Notes: a model not told the origin generated them from the letters alone. 64,000 bases of DNA from JAKEFM01 sp035695825 (GCA_035695825.1 DASRRH010000034.1:62001-126000), one strand, 5' to 3'. Numbered from the stretch's first letter, positions 50,237 through 59,289 are shown. Translations and numbers: made by a program.

Positions 50237-51856
50237 GTGAACCGGCGCGATCTCCTGCGCGCCGCGGCCGCCGCTGCTGCGGCGGCGCCGCTCGCGTGCC
50301 GCTCCGCGGAGCGCGGAGGGACCGCGTTCCGGCCGCGGCCCTTCGAGTTCGAGGAGTGGACGGTCGCCCGGCTCCAAGAAGCGATCGACCGCGGCTCCAC
50401 GACCGCGCGCGGGATCGTCGAGCGCGCCCTTGCTCGGATCGCCGAGATCGACCGCTCCGGACCGACGCTCCGCTCCTTCATCGAGACGAACCCCGAGGTC
50501 CTCTCCCTCGCGGAGGCCCTCGACCGGGAACGTCGGGAGCGGGGACCGCGCGGGCCGCTCCACGGCATCCCCGTCCTCCTCAAGGACAACCTCGACACCG
50601 CCGACCGGATGACGACGACGGCGGGCTCTCTCGCGCTCGAGGGCTCGATCCCGCCGCGGGACTCGGCCGTCGCGGCGCGCCTGCGCGAGGCGGGGGCGGT
50701 GCTCCTCGGGAAGGCGAACCTGAGCGAATGGGCGAACTTCCGCTCGACGCGCTCGACGAGCGGCTGGAGCGCGCGGGGGGGACAATGCCGCAATCCCTAC
50801 GCGCTCGACCGCAACCCCTGCGGGTCGAGCTCGGGCTCCGCCGTCGCGGTCAGCGCGAACCTCTGCGCGCTCGCCGTGGGCACCGAGACGGACGGCTCGA
50901 TCGTCTGCCCCTCCGCGACGAACGGCATCGTCGGCGTGAAGCCGACCGTCGGTCTCGTGAGCCGGGCCGGGATCGTGCCGATCGCCCACAGCCAGGACAC
51001 CGCGGGACCGATGGCGCGGACCGTCGCCGACGCCGCGATCCTCCTCGGGGCGATGGCGGGCGCCGACCCGCGCGATCCGGCGACGCGCGAGGCGGAGGGG
51101 CGGACGCACCGCGACTACGCGAGGTTCCTCGACCCGAGGGGCCTCGAGGGCGCGCGGCTCGGCGTGGCGCGATCCTTCTTCGGGTTCAACGAACGCGTCG
51201 ACCGCGTCCTCGGCGAAGCCCTCGAAGCGATGAGGCGCGCGGGCGCGCTCCTCGTCGACCCGGTGGATCTCCCCGCGGAGAAGGAGCTCGCCGAACCCGA
51301 GACGACCGTGCTCCTCACGGAGTTCAAGACCGACATCGAGGCCTACCTCGCCGCGCTCGGGCCCCGCGCGCGCGTCCGGACGCTCGAGGACCTGGTGCGC
51401 TTCAACGAGGAGAACCGCGATCGGGAGATGCCCTACTTCGGGCAGGAGCTCTTCCTCCAGGCTCGGGAGAAGGGTCCGCCGGCGGATCGCGCCTATCTCG
51501 ACGCGCTCGCCCAGTGCCGCCGCCTCGCGCGCGAGGAGGGGATCGACGGGCTCGTCGCGAAGCAGCGCCTCGACGCGATCGTGGCTCCGACGGGGGGGCC
51601 GGCGTGGGTGACCGACCTCGTCAACGGCGACCACTTCGTCGGGGGGTGCTCCACGCTCGCCGCGGTCGCGGGGTACCCGCACGTCACGGTGCCGGCGGGG
51701 TTCGTGTTCGGCCTGCCGGTCGGCCTGTCGTTCTTCGGGCCCGCGTGGAGCGAGCCGACGCTGCTCAAGCTCGCCTACGCATTCGAGCGGGCGACGCAGG
51801 CGCGCCGGCCGCCGAGGTTCCTCCCCACGGCGGAGCTCCTCCCTTCCTCCCCGTGA
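50237..51856 (+). CDS. Amidase-signature-family hydrolase, Tat-exported lipoprotein
   Basis: The GTG at 50237 gives a Tat signal: NRRDLLRAA with twin arginines, an alanine run, and the lipobox APLAC (Cys21). The 539-residue enzyme has the amidase-signature Ser-Ser-Lys triad: Lys116 in VLLKDNLDT, Ser197 in NPCGSSSGSA and the nucleophile Ser221 in GTETDGSIVCP. It resembles the exported amidases annotated as Asp-tRNA/Glu-tRNA amidotransferase A-like proteins, but stands alone without GatB/GatC and is exported, so it is not part of tRNA charging. It probably hydrolyses an amide in the periplasm. It follows the selenoprotein gene by about 145 bases and converges on the second RRM gene. Confidence 0.92.
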   Translation: MNRRDLLRAAAAAAAAAPLACRSAERGGTAFRPRPFEFEEWTVARLQEAIDRGSTTARGIVERALARIAEIDRSGPTLRSFIETNPEVLSLAEALDRERRERGPRGPLHGIPVLLKDNLDTADRMTTTAGSLALEGSIPPRDSAVAARLREAGAVLLGKANLSEWANFRSTRSTSGWSARGGQCRNPYALDRNPCGSSSGSAVAVSANLCALAVGTETDGSIVCPSATNGIVGVKPTVGLVSRAGIVPIAHSQDTAGPMARTVADAAILLGAMAGADPRDPATREAEGRTHRDYARFLDPRGLEGARLGVARSFFGFNERVDRVLGEALEAMRRAGALLVDPVDLPAEKELAEPETTVLLTEFKTDIEAYLAALGPRARVRTLEDLVRFNEENRDREMPYFGQELFLQAREKGPPADRAYLDALAQCRRLAREEGIDGLVAKQRLDAIVAPTGGPAWVTDLVNGDHFVGGCSTLAAVAGYPHVTVPAGFVFGLPVGLSFFGPAWSEPTLLKLAYAFERATQARRPPRFLPTAELLPSSP

Positions 51857-51857
51857 G

Positions 51858-51930
51858 AAAAGAGAAGCGGGCCCCTGCAGGGGGCCCGCTTCGATGAACT
51901 CTATCGATCGCGGGGCCGCGCAAGCGGCCC
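51858..51930 (-). terminator. Two-hairpin 3' end of the second RRM gene
   Basis: On the minus strand, after the stop at 51939, comes hairpin one, GGGCCGC-TTGC-GCGGCCC (51930-51913), then exactly 23 bases, then hairpin two, GCGGGCCCC-CTGCA-GGGGCCCGC, flanked by GAA/TTC pairs (51892-51864), followed by TCTTTTC. Stems and spacing are the same as after the first RRM gene (27497-27567). Being palindromic, hairpin two may also serve the convergent amidase gene, though there is no T-run on the plus strand. Confidence 0.75.
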
Positions 51931-51938
51931 GCGGGTTC

Positions 51939-52304
51939 TCACCAGCGGCCGCCGCGACGGCCGCCACCACCGCCGCCACCACCGCGGCCGCCACCACCGC
52001 CTCCGCCGCCGCCGCTGAAGCCACCCTCCCGGCGGAAGCCTGAGCCCCCACCCGTGCGCTCGCGCGCCTCGTTCACCGTAAGGGCCCGGCCCTCGAATTC
52101 CTTACCGTTCAACGCGTTCGCGGCTTCCTGGGCGGCGCCCGCCGAGGCGAGCGTCACGAAGCCGAACCCACGCGAGCGGCCCGTCTCGCGGTCTTTGACG
52201 ACCGCGACGTCCGTCGGCGTGTGTCCGGCCTCGACGAAGAGCGCGCGGAGCGCGTCCTCATCGACCGTGAACGGCAGATTCCCCACGTAAAGTCTCGTGC
52301 TCAT
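51939..52304 (-). CDS. RRM-domain RNA-binding protein, glycine-rich tail (second copy)
   Basis: This 121-residue protein is a single RRM with RNP2 LYVGNL (residues 5-10) and RNP1 RGFGFVTL (45-52), then a long glycine/arginine tail after residue 85. It is a close paralogue of the protein at 27171-27488; the blocks RLYVGNLPFT, ALRALF-like helix, VVKDRETGRSRGF and ALTVNEARERTGGG are shared. The tail is longer and contains RREGGFSGGG. The leader of about 265 nt has its own promoter and an internal terminator conserved with the first copy, so both are probably controlled the same way, perhaps by cold or by their own products. This regulation is inferred. Confidence 0.95.
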   Translation of the reverse strand: MSTRLYVGNLPFTVDEDALRALFVEAGHTPTDVAVVKDRETGRSRGFGFVTLASAGAAQEAANALNGKEFEGRALTVNEARERTGGGSGFRREGGFSGGGGGGGGGRGGGGGGGGRRGGRW

Positions 52305-52499
52305 CGGATCTCTTGCGATTCTCCCGGTCCTCTCTCGCGTCGATGCGGGGCCACCTCCGCCGCGGACGCCGGGTCCGGGTTCGGAGCGGACCGTGAAGTC
52401 CTCCCCCGACCGGCGACCGCGTGCCCCTCCCGGAGCGGCGACGCTAGCCGTCGAGCCGGCGTCCCGGTTCCCGCGGAGAGAATGCGCGCGGAGTGGTCC

Positions 52500-52533
52500 A
52501 AAAAAAGCGCCTTCGGGCCCGTGCCCGAAGTCG
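52500..52533 (-). terminator. Intrinsic terminator in the leader of the second RRM gene (attenuator candidate)
   Basis: On the minus strand CTTCGGGC-ACGG-GCCCGAAG (52530-52511), extended by two more pairs after an A-G mismatch, is followed by GCGC and seven T residues (52506-52500). It lies about 40 nt after the predicted start site and 195 nt before the RRM start codon. The stem is nearly that in the leader of the first RRM gene (26962-26992). Confidence 0.8.
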
Positions 52534-52559
52534 TTTGCGGGACGCTGGGGGCGAGAGCT

Positions 52560-52605
52560 CGAACGCGAACCTGTCGCATGCTAGCGGACCTGTTTCGGCA
52601 ATCAA
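52560..52605 (-). promoter_or_regulatory. Promoter and start-site box of the second RRM gene
   Basis: On the minus strand TTGATT (52605-52600), a 16-bp spacer and TAGCAT (52583-52578) form a likely sigma-70 promoter. Seven bases later is GTTCGCGTTCG (52570-52560), identical to the box at the predicted RNA start of the first RRM gene. The -35 box overlaps the stop codon of the fatty-acid-hydroxylase-like gene upstream. Confidence 0.6.
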
Positions 52606-53132
52606 TAGGGTCGGCCCTTAGGGCGCCCCCCGGGCGCGGGGACGGGCGCCGGGAGGGGCGTTCCGGGGCGGAGCGTTCGGAAAAGGAGGTCGGCCAGCGG
52701 CAGGACGACGTTCAGGTTCCGGTCGTGGTGGAGGTGGTGCGCGCGGTGGTGCGCCGCGAGCCACCGGAAGAGAGCGAACCTCTCGAGGCGTCTCCCCTTC
52801 GGGACGTGCATGCACCAGTGGAGCGACTCGTAGAGCGCGTAGTAGACCGACAGCGCCAGGATTCCGGGGAGGAGAATCGGGAGTCCGGTCCAACGTCCGA
52901 GGAGCCAGAGGACAGGCGCGTGGAGGCCGATCAGGAGGGGCGCGTTCCAGGCCCCGAACGTGATCTGGTGCGCGTCCTCGGGTCGGGAGAGGAAGAAGCT
53001 CGCGTCGGCGCGGAAGAGGCGGTGATGGGTGAGAGCGTGCGTGCGGAAGGGGTAAGTGAGAAGGAGGGGGCGGTGCATGAGGTAGCGGTGGAGCGTCCAC
53101 TCGAAAAAACTCGAGTAGGCGAAGATGCCCAC
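52602..53132 (-). CDS. Fatty acid hydroxylase/sterol desaturase family membrane protein
   Basis: This 176-residue integral membrane protein has the family's histidine boxes for a di-iron site: HRYLMH near residue 15, HALTHH near 32, and HHRAHHLHH near 127. The spacing fits the fatty acid hydroxylase superfamily (carotenoid and ceramide hydroxylases, sterol desaturases). It is small and starts with GTG at 53132. The frame is open upstream with LIPASSIPAAVGAFVG-like hydrophobic residues but no better start codon than CTG, so the N-terminus may be longer. It follows a small basic protein gene on the same strand. The substrate is unknown. Confidence 0.85.
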   Translation of the reverse strand: MGIFAYSSFFEWTLHRYLMHRPLLLTYPFRTHALTHHRLFRADASFFLSRPEDAHQITFGAWNAPLLIGLHAPVLWLLGRWTGLPILLPGILALSVYYALYESLHWCMHVPKGRRLERFALFRWLAAHHRAHHLHHDRNLNVVLPLADLLFRTLRPGTPLPAPVPAPGGRPKGRPY

Positions 53133-53214
53133 GAAGGCTCCGACCGCCGCGGGAATGGAGGAGGCAGGGATCAGTGCGGATTCCCTCGAGTCGGAGCGGG
53201 GGGTGTGACGCCGA

Positions 53215-53442
53215 TCAGCCCGCGACGCCCGGCGGGCCCTCTCCTTCGGAGGGGGTCCCGTCCACCTCCGCGGGGATAGGCTGACCGGAGGGATCGAGCG
53301 CAGGCGGGGGAGGCGCGGTCCGAACGGCCTCCTTCTGCGCCTTCCTCTCCTTCTTGCGGGCGATCTTCTCCTGGCGCTTGCGCTGCTTCTTCAGCTCGCG
53401 AAGTCGCTTCTGAACGCTCGGCGCGCCGCGTCCGCCGGCCAT
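53215..53442 (-). CDS. Small lysine/arginine-rich protein
   Basis: This 75-residue protein starts MAGGRGAPSVQKRLRELKKQ and continues with a highly basic predicted coiled coil (RKRQEKIARKKERKAQKEA), then a proline- and glutamate-rich tail. Similar short proteins occur in several GC-rich bacteria without known function; nucleic-acid binding is plausible. Its start is adjacent to the divergent frame at 53441. Its stop lies 82 bases from the hydroxylase-like gene. Confidence 0.7.
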   Translation of the reverse strand: MAGGRGAPSVQKRLRELKKQRKRQEKIARKKERKAQKEAVRTAPPPPALDPSGQPIPAEVDGTPSEGEGPPGVAG

Positions 53443-53692
53443 GCGAAGGATTCTCCGGGGCTCACGGGGGCCTGTCGGCCCGCCCGGACGGAGCCGGGCC
53501 CGGGGGGCCGCGCGCCGATTCCGGCGCGATAGGTATCTCTGGGCGAAGTCCCTTTTCTACCCGGTCAGAACCCCGAAGGCCCGAAGAATTCCGTCGGGTG
53601 CCTCCCTTCCCCCAGGCACGCGGACCCCGTCGGCAGGGGGTTTTCGGAGGAAGCCGATCTGGTTAGCCTCCCGACACGCGGTTGGGACCCCG

Positions 53693-54709
53693 TTGAGCGA
53701 GGCGGTGCGGGACGAACTCGCGGAGGCGGCTCTCGCCTACTTTGCGCTTGAGCCGTGGGCGCGTCTATCCGGCGCCGACCTCTTCGGCGTGCGCGACGAG
53801 GAGAGCGGGATCTCCGCCTGTGCGCGGATCCTCGGGGGGGGCGGCGTCGGGAGGGGCCTCGCCCTCTGCCTTGGCCCCGAGGGGTTCGCGCTTCTCGAGC
53901 GGGTCAAGGCGGGGGAACGGTTCTCGGACGAGGTTTTCTACGCGGCGGACGTTCTCTCCCTCTCCGCTCTCTTGCCGGGGGAAGCGGCCGTCCCTCGCGA
54001 CATGCGGGTCGCGGAGGTGGGGGCGCAGCGGCTCTGGGCCTTTCGCAAGCCGCGCGGCGAGCGGATGCGCGCCCCGGCGGACGCCGAGGCGCGCCTGCTC
54101 GCGCGCGTGCTCTTTGCCCTCGCCCGGGAGGCCCGGGCCAACCGGCTCCCGCCGCCGAGAGCAGGAGGGGATCGCCGCGAGCTCCCCTTCCTCGTCCTCG
54201 CGGGCAAGGGAAGGCGCACGCGGTCGGCGTGGGCCCGCGTGGAGTCCCCTTCGGCGCGCTTGACGCCTCCCCCGCGACTCTTCGTGCCCCCCCACGTCCG
54301 GCGGGCGATCGAGACGCGGCCGACCGTCTCCCCTTGGATCGCGACGCTCCTCGAGGCGACCGACCCGGTCGCGGGCAAGCCCGTCCGCTTGTTCGTCGTC
54401 TACGATCCCCGTCGGGACCGGATCGTCCACGCCGAGCGTTGCGCGGGAGTCGGGGGGACCGAGCGGGCCGGCGAGGCGCTCCTCGAGGCGCTCTCGGGCT
54501 CGGGCCCGGCGGGGACTGCGCCGGGGCGGCCCGTCGAGATCTCGACCGACTCGGCGGCGCTCGCCGCCTACGTCGGAGGCCCTCTCGGCGGGCTCGGGAT
54601 CCGCGTCTGTCTTCGGGCCTGGGTCACCGGGCTCGGCGAGATTCGGAGGCGACTCGCGGAGCACCTCGGGGAGAGGTCGGCGGTCGAGTCCCCCGGCTCG
54701 AACGCCTGA
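53693..54709 (+). CDS. Hypothetical protein
   Basis: The protein-like part begins near LSEAVRDELAEAALAYFALE, so I set the start at TTG 53693 (338 residues); the frame is open back to 53441 but the upstream part is arginine-rich and unconvincing. GTG at 53705 is another candidate. The sequence has ILGGGGVGRGLALCLGPEGF, ELPFLVLAGKGRRTRSAWAR and RLFVVYDPRRDRIVHAERC. It recalls DUF6930/DUF7309-type proteins of GC-rich bacteria, but I am not sure. There is no signal peptide and no known function. Confidence 0.6.
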   Translation: MSEAVRDELAEAALAYFALEPWARLSGADLFGVRDEESGISACARILGGGGVGRGLALCLGPEGFALLERVKAGERFSDEVFYAADVLSLSALLPGEAAVPRDMRVAEVGAQRLWAFRKPRGERMRAPADAEARLLARVLFALAREARANRLPPPRAGGDRRELPFLVLAGKGRRTRSAWARVESPSARLTPPPRLFVPPHVRRAIETRPTVSPWIATLLEATDPVAGKPVRLFVVYDPRRDRIVHAERCAGVGGTERAGEALLEALSGSGPAGTAPGRPVEISTDSAALAAYVGGPLGGLGIRVCLRAWVTGLGEIRRRLAEHLGERSAVESPGSNA

Positions 54710-54861
54710 TCTCGAGCGCTCGCGACCTCTCCCCCGGGCCAGGAGAAGGGGTGGGCGGCCTCCGAGGCTGCTCCCATGCAGGGCTCGCCCTCCGCCCGAC
54801 CCTCCGAGGCCTGGTCCGTCCCTCCCCTCGCGAAGAGAATGCGCCGGCGGGAAGGTCCTCC

Positions 54862-57276
54862 ATGAAGCGCGACGTTCGCGGCTTCGCACTGCTCGCCCTC
54901 GCAGGCTGCGCCTCGGGGGACCGGATGTTTCGGATCCAGCCCTTCTCGCGGGAGAGCGCGCCGGGGCCCGACCGCGTGAACCTCTGGCCCCTCGCCTATG
55001 TGAATCGCGACGAGGTCGCCCTCCTCTGGCCGCTCATCGATTTCGACGACCGAGGGTTCGCGGTCCGGCCGCTCGTCGCCAAGGACGAGACCCGCTGGTC
55101 GATCCTCTACCCCTGGGCCTCGTTCGACACCGCCACGGGCGAGGGGTGGGTCGCGCCCTTCTACAACGTCGGCGGGTACAAAGGGATCTTCCCGGTGGCG
55201 GGGTTCGGGGAACGGAGCTACGTCGGGCCCGCCTACTGGAAGACGGGCCCGAACGGGGCCGTCGAGTCGGGCGGGCTCTTCCCCCTCGTCCGTCTGTCCG
55301 GGGAATGGAGCTACGTCGGCCCGGTCTTCTGGGACCGGGACGACCGAGGGGAATTGGAGTCGGCGGGGCTCTTCCCGGTCGCCGCGGTGAACCGGGGGTG
55401 GGGATACGCCCTGACCGCGTGGTGGGACCGCGGGCCTGGAGGCGAGGTCGAGTCGTGGGGGGTGCTCCCCCTGTTCGGGACGGGGAAGCTCGATCATCTC
55501 GGTCCCCTCTGGAGGAAGAAGGGCGCGGACGGCGACGCCTCCTCCTTCGGGCTCTTCCCCCTCGTCTGGGCGGACGCGGACGGGAAGGAGCTCGCCGTGT
55601 TCCCGTTCTACGCGCACTCCCTCTCGGAGCAGGCCCGACTGCGGACCTTCCTCCTCGGTCTGGCGACCTTCCGCCGGACGGGGACGACGGAGACGGACTG
55701 GGTCCTCCCCCTCTGGTTCCGCGACGAGCGGGAAGGGGCGGCCGACGAGGTCCTCTTCCCCCTCTTCTACAAGCGCTCGCGCGGCGATCGCAGTCAAGTC
55801 TTCACCCTCCTCGGCGACCGCCGCGTCGAGGGGAAGGAGTCCGGGCTCAACCTCTACCCCGTCTGGTGGTCGAGCGATTCCCTCTCCGGCCGCTTCCGGA
55901 TGCTCGTCCCCCTCTGCTATTACAAGGAGGAGGGGACGAGACGCACACTCCTCACTCCGCTCGGGGGGCGCGGATGGGACGTCTCCGGGGAGGGGGGATT
56001 CGTGAACGTCCTCGGTCCCCTCTTCCACAGCAGCGCCTCCGAGTCCGGGGAGGACCGGACCCTTTCCTTCCTCTGGCCGCTCGTCGAGCACCAGAGGAGG
56101 GGGGGGCAGTCCTCGACGCGAGTCGTCCCGCTCTTCGGCACGACCTCGAAGCCGGGCGAGACGGAGACCTGGTTCGCCGCGGGGATCGGTGGGTTTCACT
56201 CCGGGGCCACCGGAAGCTCCTGGCGCCTCTCGCCGCTCGCGGCCGCCTCCACCGAGAAGGAGGCTCCCGGGCTCCTCTACGAGGCGACGCTCTTCCGGAG
56301 CCATCGCTTCGCCGATCGGAGCGAGACGCGCCTCCTCCCGCTCTACGAGGGGAGGCGGGATCCCGGGAGGGCGGAGGACTCCCTCCTCCTCGGGCTCGGC
56401 TGGCGGCGGCGCGACCCGGAGGGGACCTCGTGGCGCCTCTGGCCCCTCGCCTCCTATTCGACCGACCTTGCATTCCGTCCGGGCCTCGGGAATCTCACGC
56501 TCCTCGGGATCCACGAATCGAAGGAGGGGAGCCGCCTCGACGTCGCGGCCCCTTTCCTCTTCCGCCTCGACCGGTCCCGCTCGGGCGCCGAGCGCTCCGC
56601 GCGCTTCCTGCTCTTCTTCACCTACGACGCCTTCGACCGGCCGCTTCTCGAGGTCCCGACCGCCGAGGAGGACTCGGAGTGGAATCTCTTCCGCAGCCGG
56701 AAGCTCGGTTTCCTCCTCGACGGGTGCAAGGACGAGACGCGCGAGTCCCGGGTCTGGAAGGAGGGGATCCTGAGGCCCGAGGAGATCGGGATCCTCGAGC
56801 CCTGGTCCCCGCGGTTCGACGCGGACCCGCGGAGCCGCGAGGAGCGGGACCCAAGGGCCGCCCGAACGCTCCTCGAGGCCCACGGTGCGCCGGTGCCGGG
56901 GGAGGAGGCCGGGGAAGTGAAGCGCGCCGTCGTCGAGTTCGCGCGGGAGAACACGGAGCTCCGGCGGAGGCGCCACGTGCGCATCCCCTTCCTCTTCCAC
57001 TACCGCGGAGACGGGGAGGAGGGGGAGTGGAGCGCGCTCCTCGGCCTCGTCGGATCGGAGAAGAAGAAGGACCGGTCGAGGTTCTCCCTCCTCTACTCCT
57101 TCTTCCGTGCGGAGACGGAGGGGGACCGAACGACCCGCGACATCTTCCCGTTCCTCACCTGGGACTCCGGGCCCGACGAGAAGCGCGTCTCCTTCCTCTG
57201 GCGCGTCTTCCGATACGAGCGGGTCGGCGGCCGGAGGAGCGGTCACGTCCTGTTCATCCCCTGGGGCGGGAGCTGA
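54862..57276 (+). CDS. Large repeat lipoprotein of unknown function
   Basis: The ATG at 54862 starts a lipoprotein signal (LALAGC, Cys16) after GGAAGG. The 804-residue protein is made of many short beta-rich repeats containing LFPL or a variant: ALLWPLIDF, GLFPLVRLS, GLFPVAAVN, GVLPLFGTG, GLFPLVWAD, VLPLWFRDE, VLFPLFYKR. They are interspersed with tryptophan- and glycine-rich strands. This pattern suggests an outer-membrane-associated beta structure. The last 150 residues are more charged. I know no family name. The gene is alone on its strand. Confidence 0.75.
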   Translation: MKRDVRGFALLALAGCASGDRMFRIQPFSRESAPGPDRVNLWPLAYVNRDEVALLWPLIDFDDRGFAVRPLVAKDETRWSILYPWASFDTATGEGWVAPFYNVGGYKGIFPVAGFGERSYVGPAYWKTGPNGAVESGGLFPLVRLSGEWSYVGPVFWDRDDRGELESAGLFPVAAVNRGWGYALTAWWDRGPGGEVESWGVLPLFGTGKLDHLGPLWRKKGADGDASSFGLFPLVWADADGKELAVFPFYAHSLSEQARLRTFLLGLATFRRTGTTETDWVLPLWFRDEREGAADEVLFPLFYKRSRGDRSQVFTLLGDRRVEGKESGLNLYPVWWSSDSLSGRFRMLVPLCYYKEEGTRRTLLTPLGGRGWDVSGEGGFVNVLGPLFHSSASESGEDRTLSFLWPLVEHQRRGGQSSTRVVPLFGTTSKPGETETWFAAGIGGFHSGATGSSWRLSPLAAASTEKEAPGLLYEATLFRSHRFADRSETRLLPLYEGRRDPGRAEDSLLLGLGWRRRDPEGTSWRLWPLASYSTDLAFRPGLGNLTLLGIHESKEGSRLDVAAPFLFRLDRSRSGAERSARFLLFFTYDAFDRPLLEVPTAEEDSEWNLFRSRKLGFLLDGCKDETRESRVWKEGILRPEEIGILEPWSPRFDADPRSREERDPRAARTLLEAHGAPVPGEEAGEVKRAVVEFARENTELRRRRHVRIPFLFHYRGDGEEGEWSALLGLVGSEKKKDRSRFSLLYSFFRAETEGDRTTRDIFPFLTWDSGPDEKRVSFLWRVFRYERVGGRRSGHVLFIPWGGS

Positions 57277-57783
57277 CCGCGCGACCGATGGACGAGGCGG
57301 GAGGGTCCGGTGGGACCCCCCCGCCCCCTATGGTGAACCCGGGATGCCGGGGATCTTCGGGATTCCCGGGGCTGCTATCGGAAAGCGCCGAGGACCGCCC
57401 CCGGAGGGGTCGCGGCCCGGGTCGGGAGAACCGACGGCATTGGATTCCGAAGAATGCGCAACCCCCGCGCCCCGGGGGGTCTCGCCGGGACGGGCGCTCG
57501 CCACCCTCTGCTCTCGGATCGAAGGGTGCGTGGTAGGAAGTGGGGGGAAGGGTCCGATCGCAGGAGAGGCAGGGAGGGGCGGGCGGCGGGCCCGCAGGAG
57601 TCCGGCGGGACCGGGTCGTTCCCGGAGCGCGGGGACTGCGCGGACAAGAGCGAGCCGTGAACTTCGGAGGGCATACCTCACTCGCGGCGCGCCACCCTCT
57701 AGCCGAGGGGCAGCGACGGATCAAGATCAAATTCTCGAGAAGGCTCTCAGAAGAATAACGAAAGTAATCAAACCGCCTGGGCC
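57277..57783. other. Convergent intergenic region
   Basis: This 507-base gap lies between the repeat lipoprotein (plus) and the TPR protein (minus). It has an AT-richer patch at 57725-57775, just beyond the TPR gene's stop, with a weak hairpin and TTT/ATT-rich sequence that may help terminate the minus-strand gene. A palindromic GGGATGCCGGGGATCTTCGG-type stretch lies near 57340-57380. No gene is credible. Confidence 0.45.
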
Positions 57784-59289
57784 CTACTTGCGGTCCTTCG
57801 TCCGCCGGTCCGCCTCGGCGAACAGGATCCCCTCGGCCTCTCCCGCGCCGGGGAGATCGCGCGCCCTCTCGAGGACCTCGCGGGCCTTCTCGGCGCGGCC
57901 GCTGAACAGGAGGTTCGTCCCGAGCACGAGGAGCGCGTCCCGGTCGGCGGGGTTCTTCGCGACCCGCTCCGCGAGCGAGGCGACCTGCCGCTCGAAGTCC
58001 TCCGCCTTCCCGTAGAAGGTCCTCTTGTCGACGTCGGAGGAGACGAGCGTGGCGTCGAGCGCCACTCCCTCGCGGACCGCCTGGGCCGCCCCCTCGACGT
58101 CCCCCGACGCGAAGAGGGCGTCCGCGAGCGTGAAGCGGAGGGAGGCCGTTCCGGGGGAGGCCTCGATGGCGCGCCGGTAGGCGCGGGCGGCGTCCTCGTA
58201 GCGCCCCATGCGGAAGTAGAGGTCCGCGAGCCGGACCTGCTTCTGCGCGAGGTCCTCGACTCGGTCGGATTCCGGCGAACGCTCCTCCTCCGCGTGGGAG
58301 CGCCCTTCCTCGCAGACGGCGTAGGAGGGGACGGCGGTCGCCACGTAGACCGTGGGGCCCGCCGCCACGAAGTGAACGTGGGGCGTCCACCACCACGACC
58401 ACCACGCGTCCCACCACCACCACGCGGGGAAGAAGAAGTCGAAGAAGAAGTGGCAGCGGTGGAAAGGGAAGAAGGAAGGGCGAAAGCGGTGGAAGTGAGG
58501 GTCGAAGAGCGAGCGGTGGCCCCACCGGGCCCAAGAATTCCCGGGCGCCGGGGGCACGGTCGGCTCGGACCGCGTGAAGCCGCGGTCGACGGGCGAGGGA
58601 GAGGCGTGGGGTCCGCCGCGAGAGGAGGAACCGCCGGGGCCGCGGGGCGGCTCCCTACCCGGGTCGGGGCGTCGGCCCTCCGGTCCGCCGCGCGCGTCCC
58701 TCCCCCCGCCGCCGGAGCGAACGGGATCCGAATTTCCGCGGTCGTAGGGGGTCGGGACGAGGACGTCGCGCGTCCCGCCGACGCGCGGCGCGGCCGGCCG
58801 GTCGAGGCCGTTCGGGACCCCCCTTCTCGTCCCGACCGGCGGATCGTAGGGGGTCCGCAAGGCGCTCGGCGGGCCCGCGCGGCCGCCGGACGGCCCCTGG
58901 TCCGGGCCGCGCGGGAGCGTTCGGCGGACCGCTCCCGGGGCGTCGAGCCGTCCGGACGGCTCCCGCAAGGAGCCGGAGCCTTGCAGGCCGGAGGCTCCGG
59001 CCCTCGGCGAAGGCCTCCCGAATCCGCCGCCCAAGCTCCGTCCGGATCCGGGAGATCTCGGGGAGAAGCGGGGAGAAACCCGGCTCCCAGTAGAGACCGA
59101 TCCGCGCGGGGAAGCGCTCCGGATGCCGGAGCCGCCGAAACCGCGGGCGGCGCCCACGGCCCCGGCTCGCGCTCCACCGCCGCCCCCCCCCCCTCTCCCC
59201 GTCCGCTGCGAGAGACCCTCGGAGCTCGAGAAGACGAGGGCGAGGAGAGCCGGGATCCACACCGACCTCGAGAACGCGCGAAACGCCAT
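57784..59289 (-). CDS. Exported TPR protein with extreme aromatic segment
   Basis: The ATG at 59289 begins a signal peptide (residues 1-27). The 501-residue protein has a disordered glycine/proline/arginine-rich half (residues 30-270), then a remarkable aromatic block (about 282-320) that includes FFFDFFFP and AWWWWDAWWSWWWTPH, then a TPR domain from about residue 355 to the end (VRLADLYFRMGRYEDAARAY, LRFTLADALFASGDVEGAAQ). TPRs mediate protein contacts. The aromatic block could be a membrane anchor, though with aspartate inside it is unusual. The gene is divergent from hemA. Confidence 0.8.
   Translation of the reverse strand: MAFRAFSRSVWIPALLALVFSSSEGLSQRTGRGGGGGGGARAGAVGAARGFGGSGIRSASPRGSVSTGSRVSPRFSPRSPGSGRSLGGGFGRPSPRAGASGLQGSGSLREPSGRLDAPGAVRRTLPRGPDQGPSGGRAGPPSALRTPYDPPVGTRRGVPNGLDRPAAPRVGGTRDVLVPTPYDRGNSDPVRSGGGGRDARGGPEGRRPDPGREPPRGPGGSSSRGGPHASPSPVDRGFTRSEPTVPPAPGNSWARWGHRSLFDPHFHRFRPSFFPFHRCHFFFDFFFPAWWWWDAWWSWWWTPHVHFVAAGPTVYVATAVPSYAVCEEGRSHAEEERSPESDRVEDLAQKQVRLADLYFRMGRYEDAARAYRRAIEASPGTASLRFTLADALFASGDVEGAAQAVREGVALDATLVSSDVDKRTFYGKAEDFERQVASLAERVAKNPADRDALLVLGTNLLFSGRAEKAREVLERARDLPGAGEAEGILFAEADRRTKDRK

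Noticed and set aside
57328..57681. Minus-strand frames of 99-117 codons in the gap after the repeat lipoprotein
   Set aside because: Composition is arginine/proline/serine-rich without motif or ribosome-binding site, typical of non-coding GC-rich sequence.
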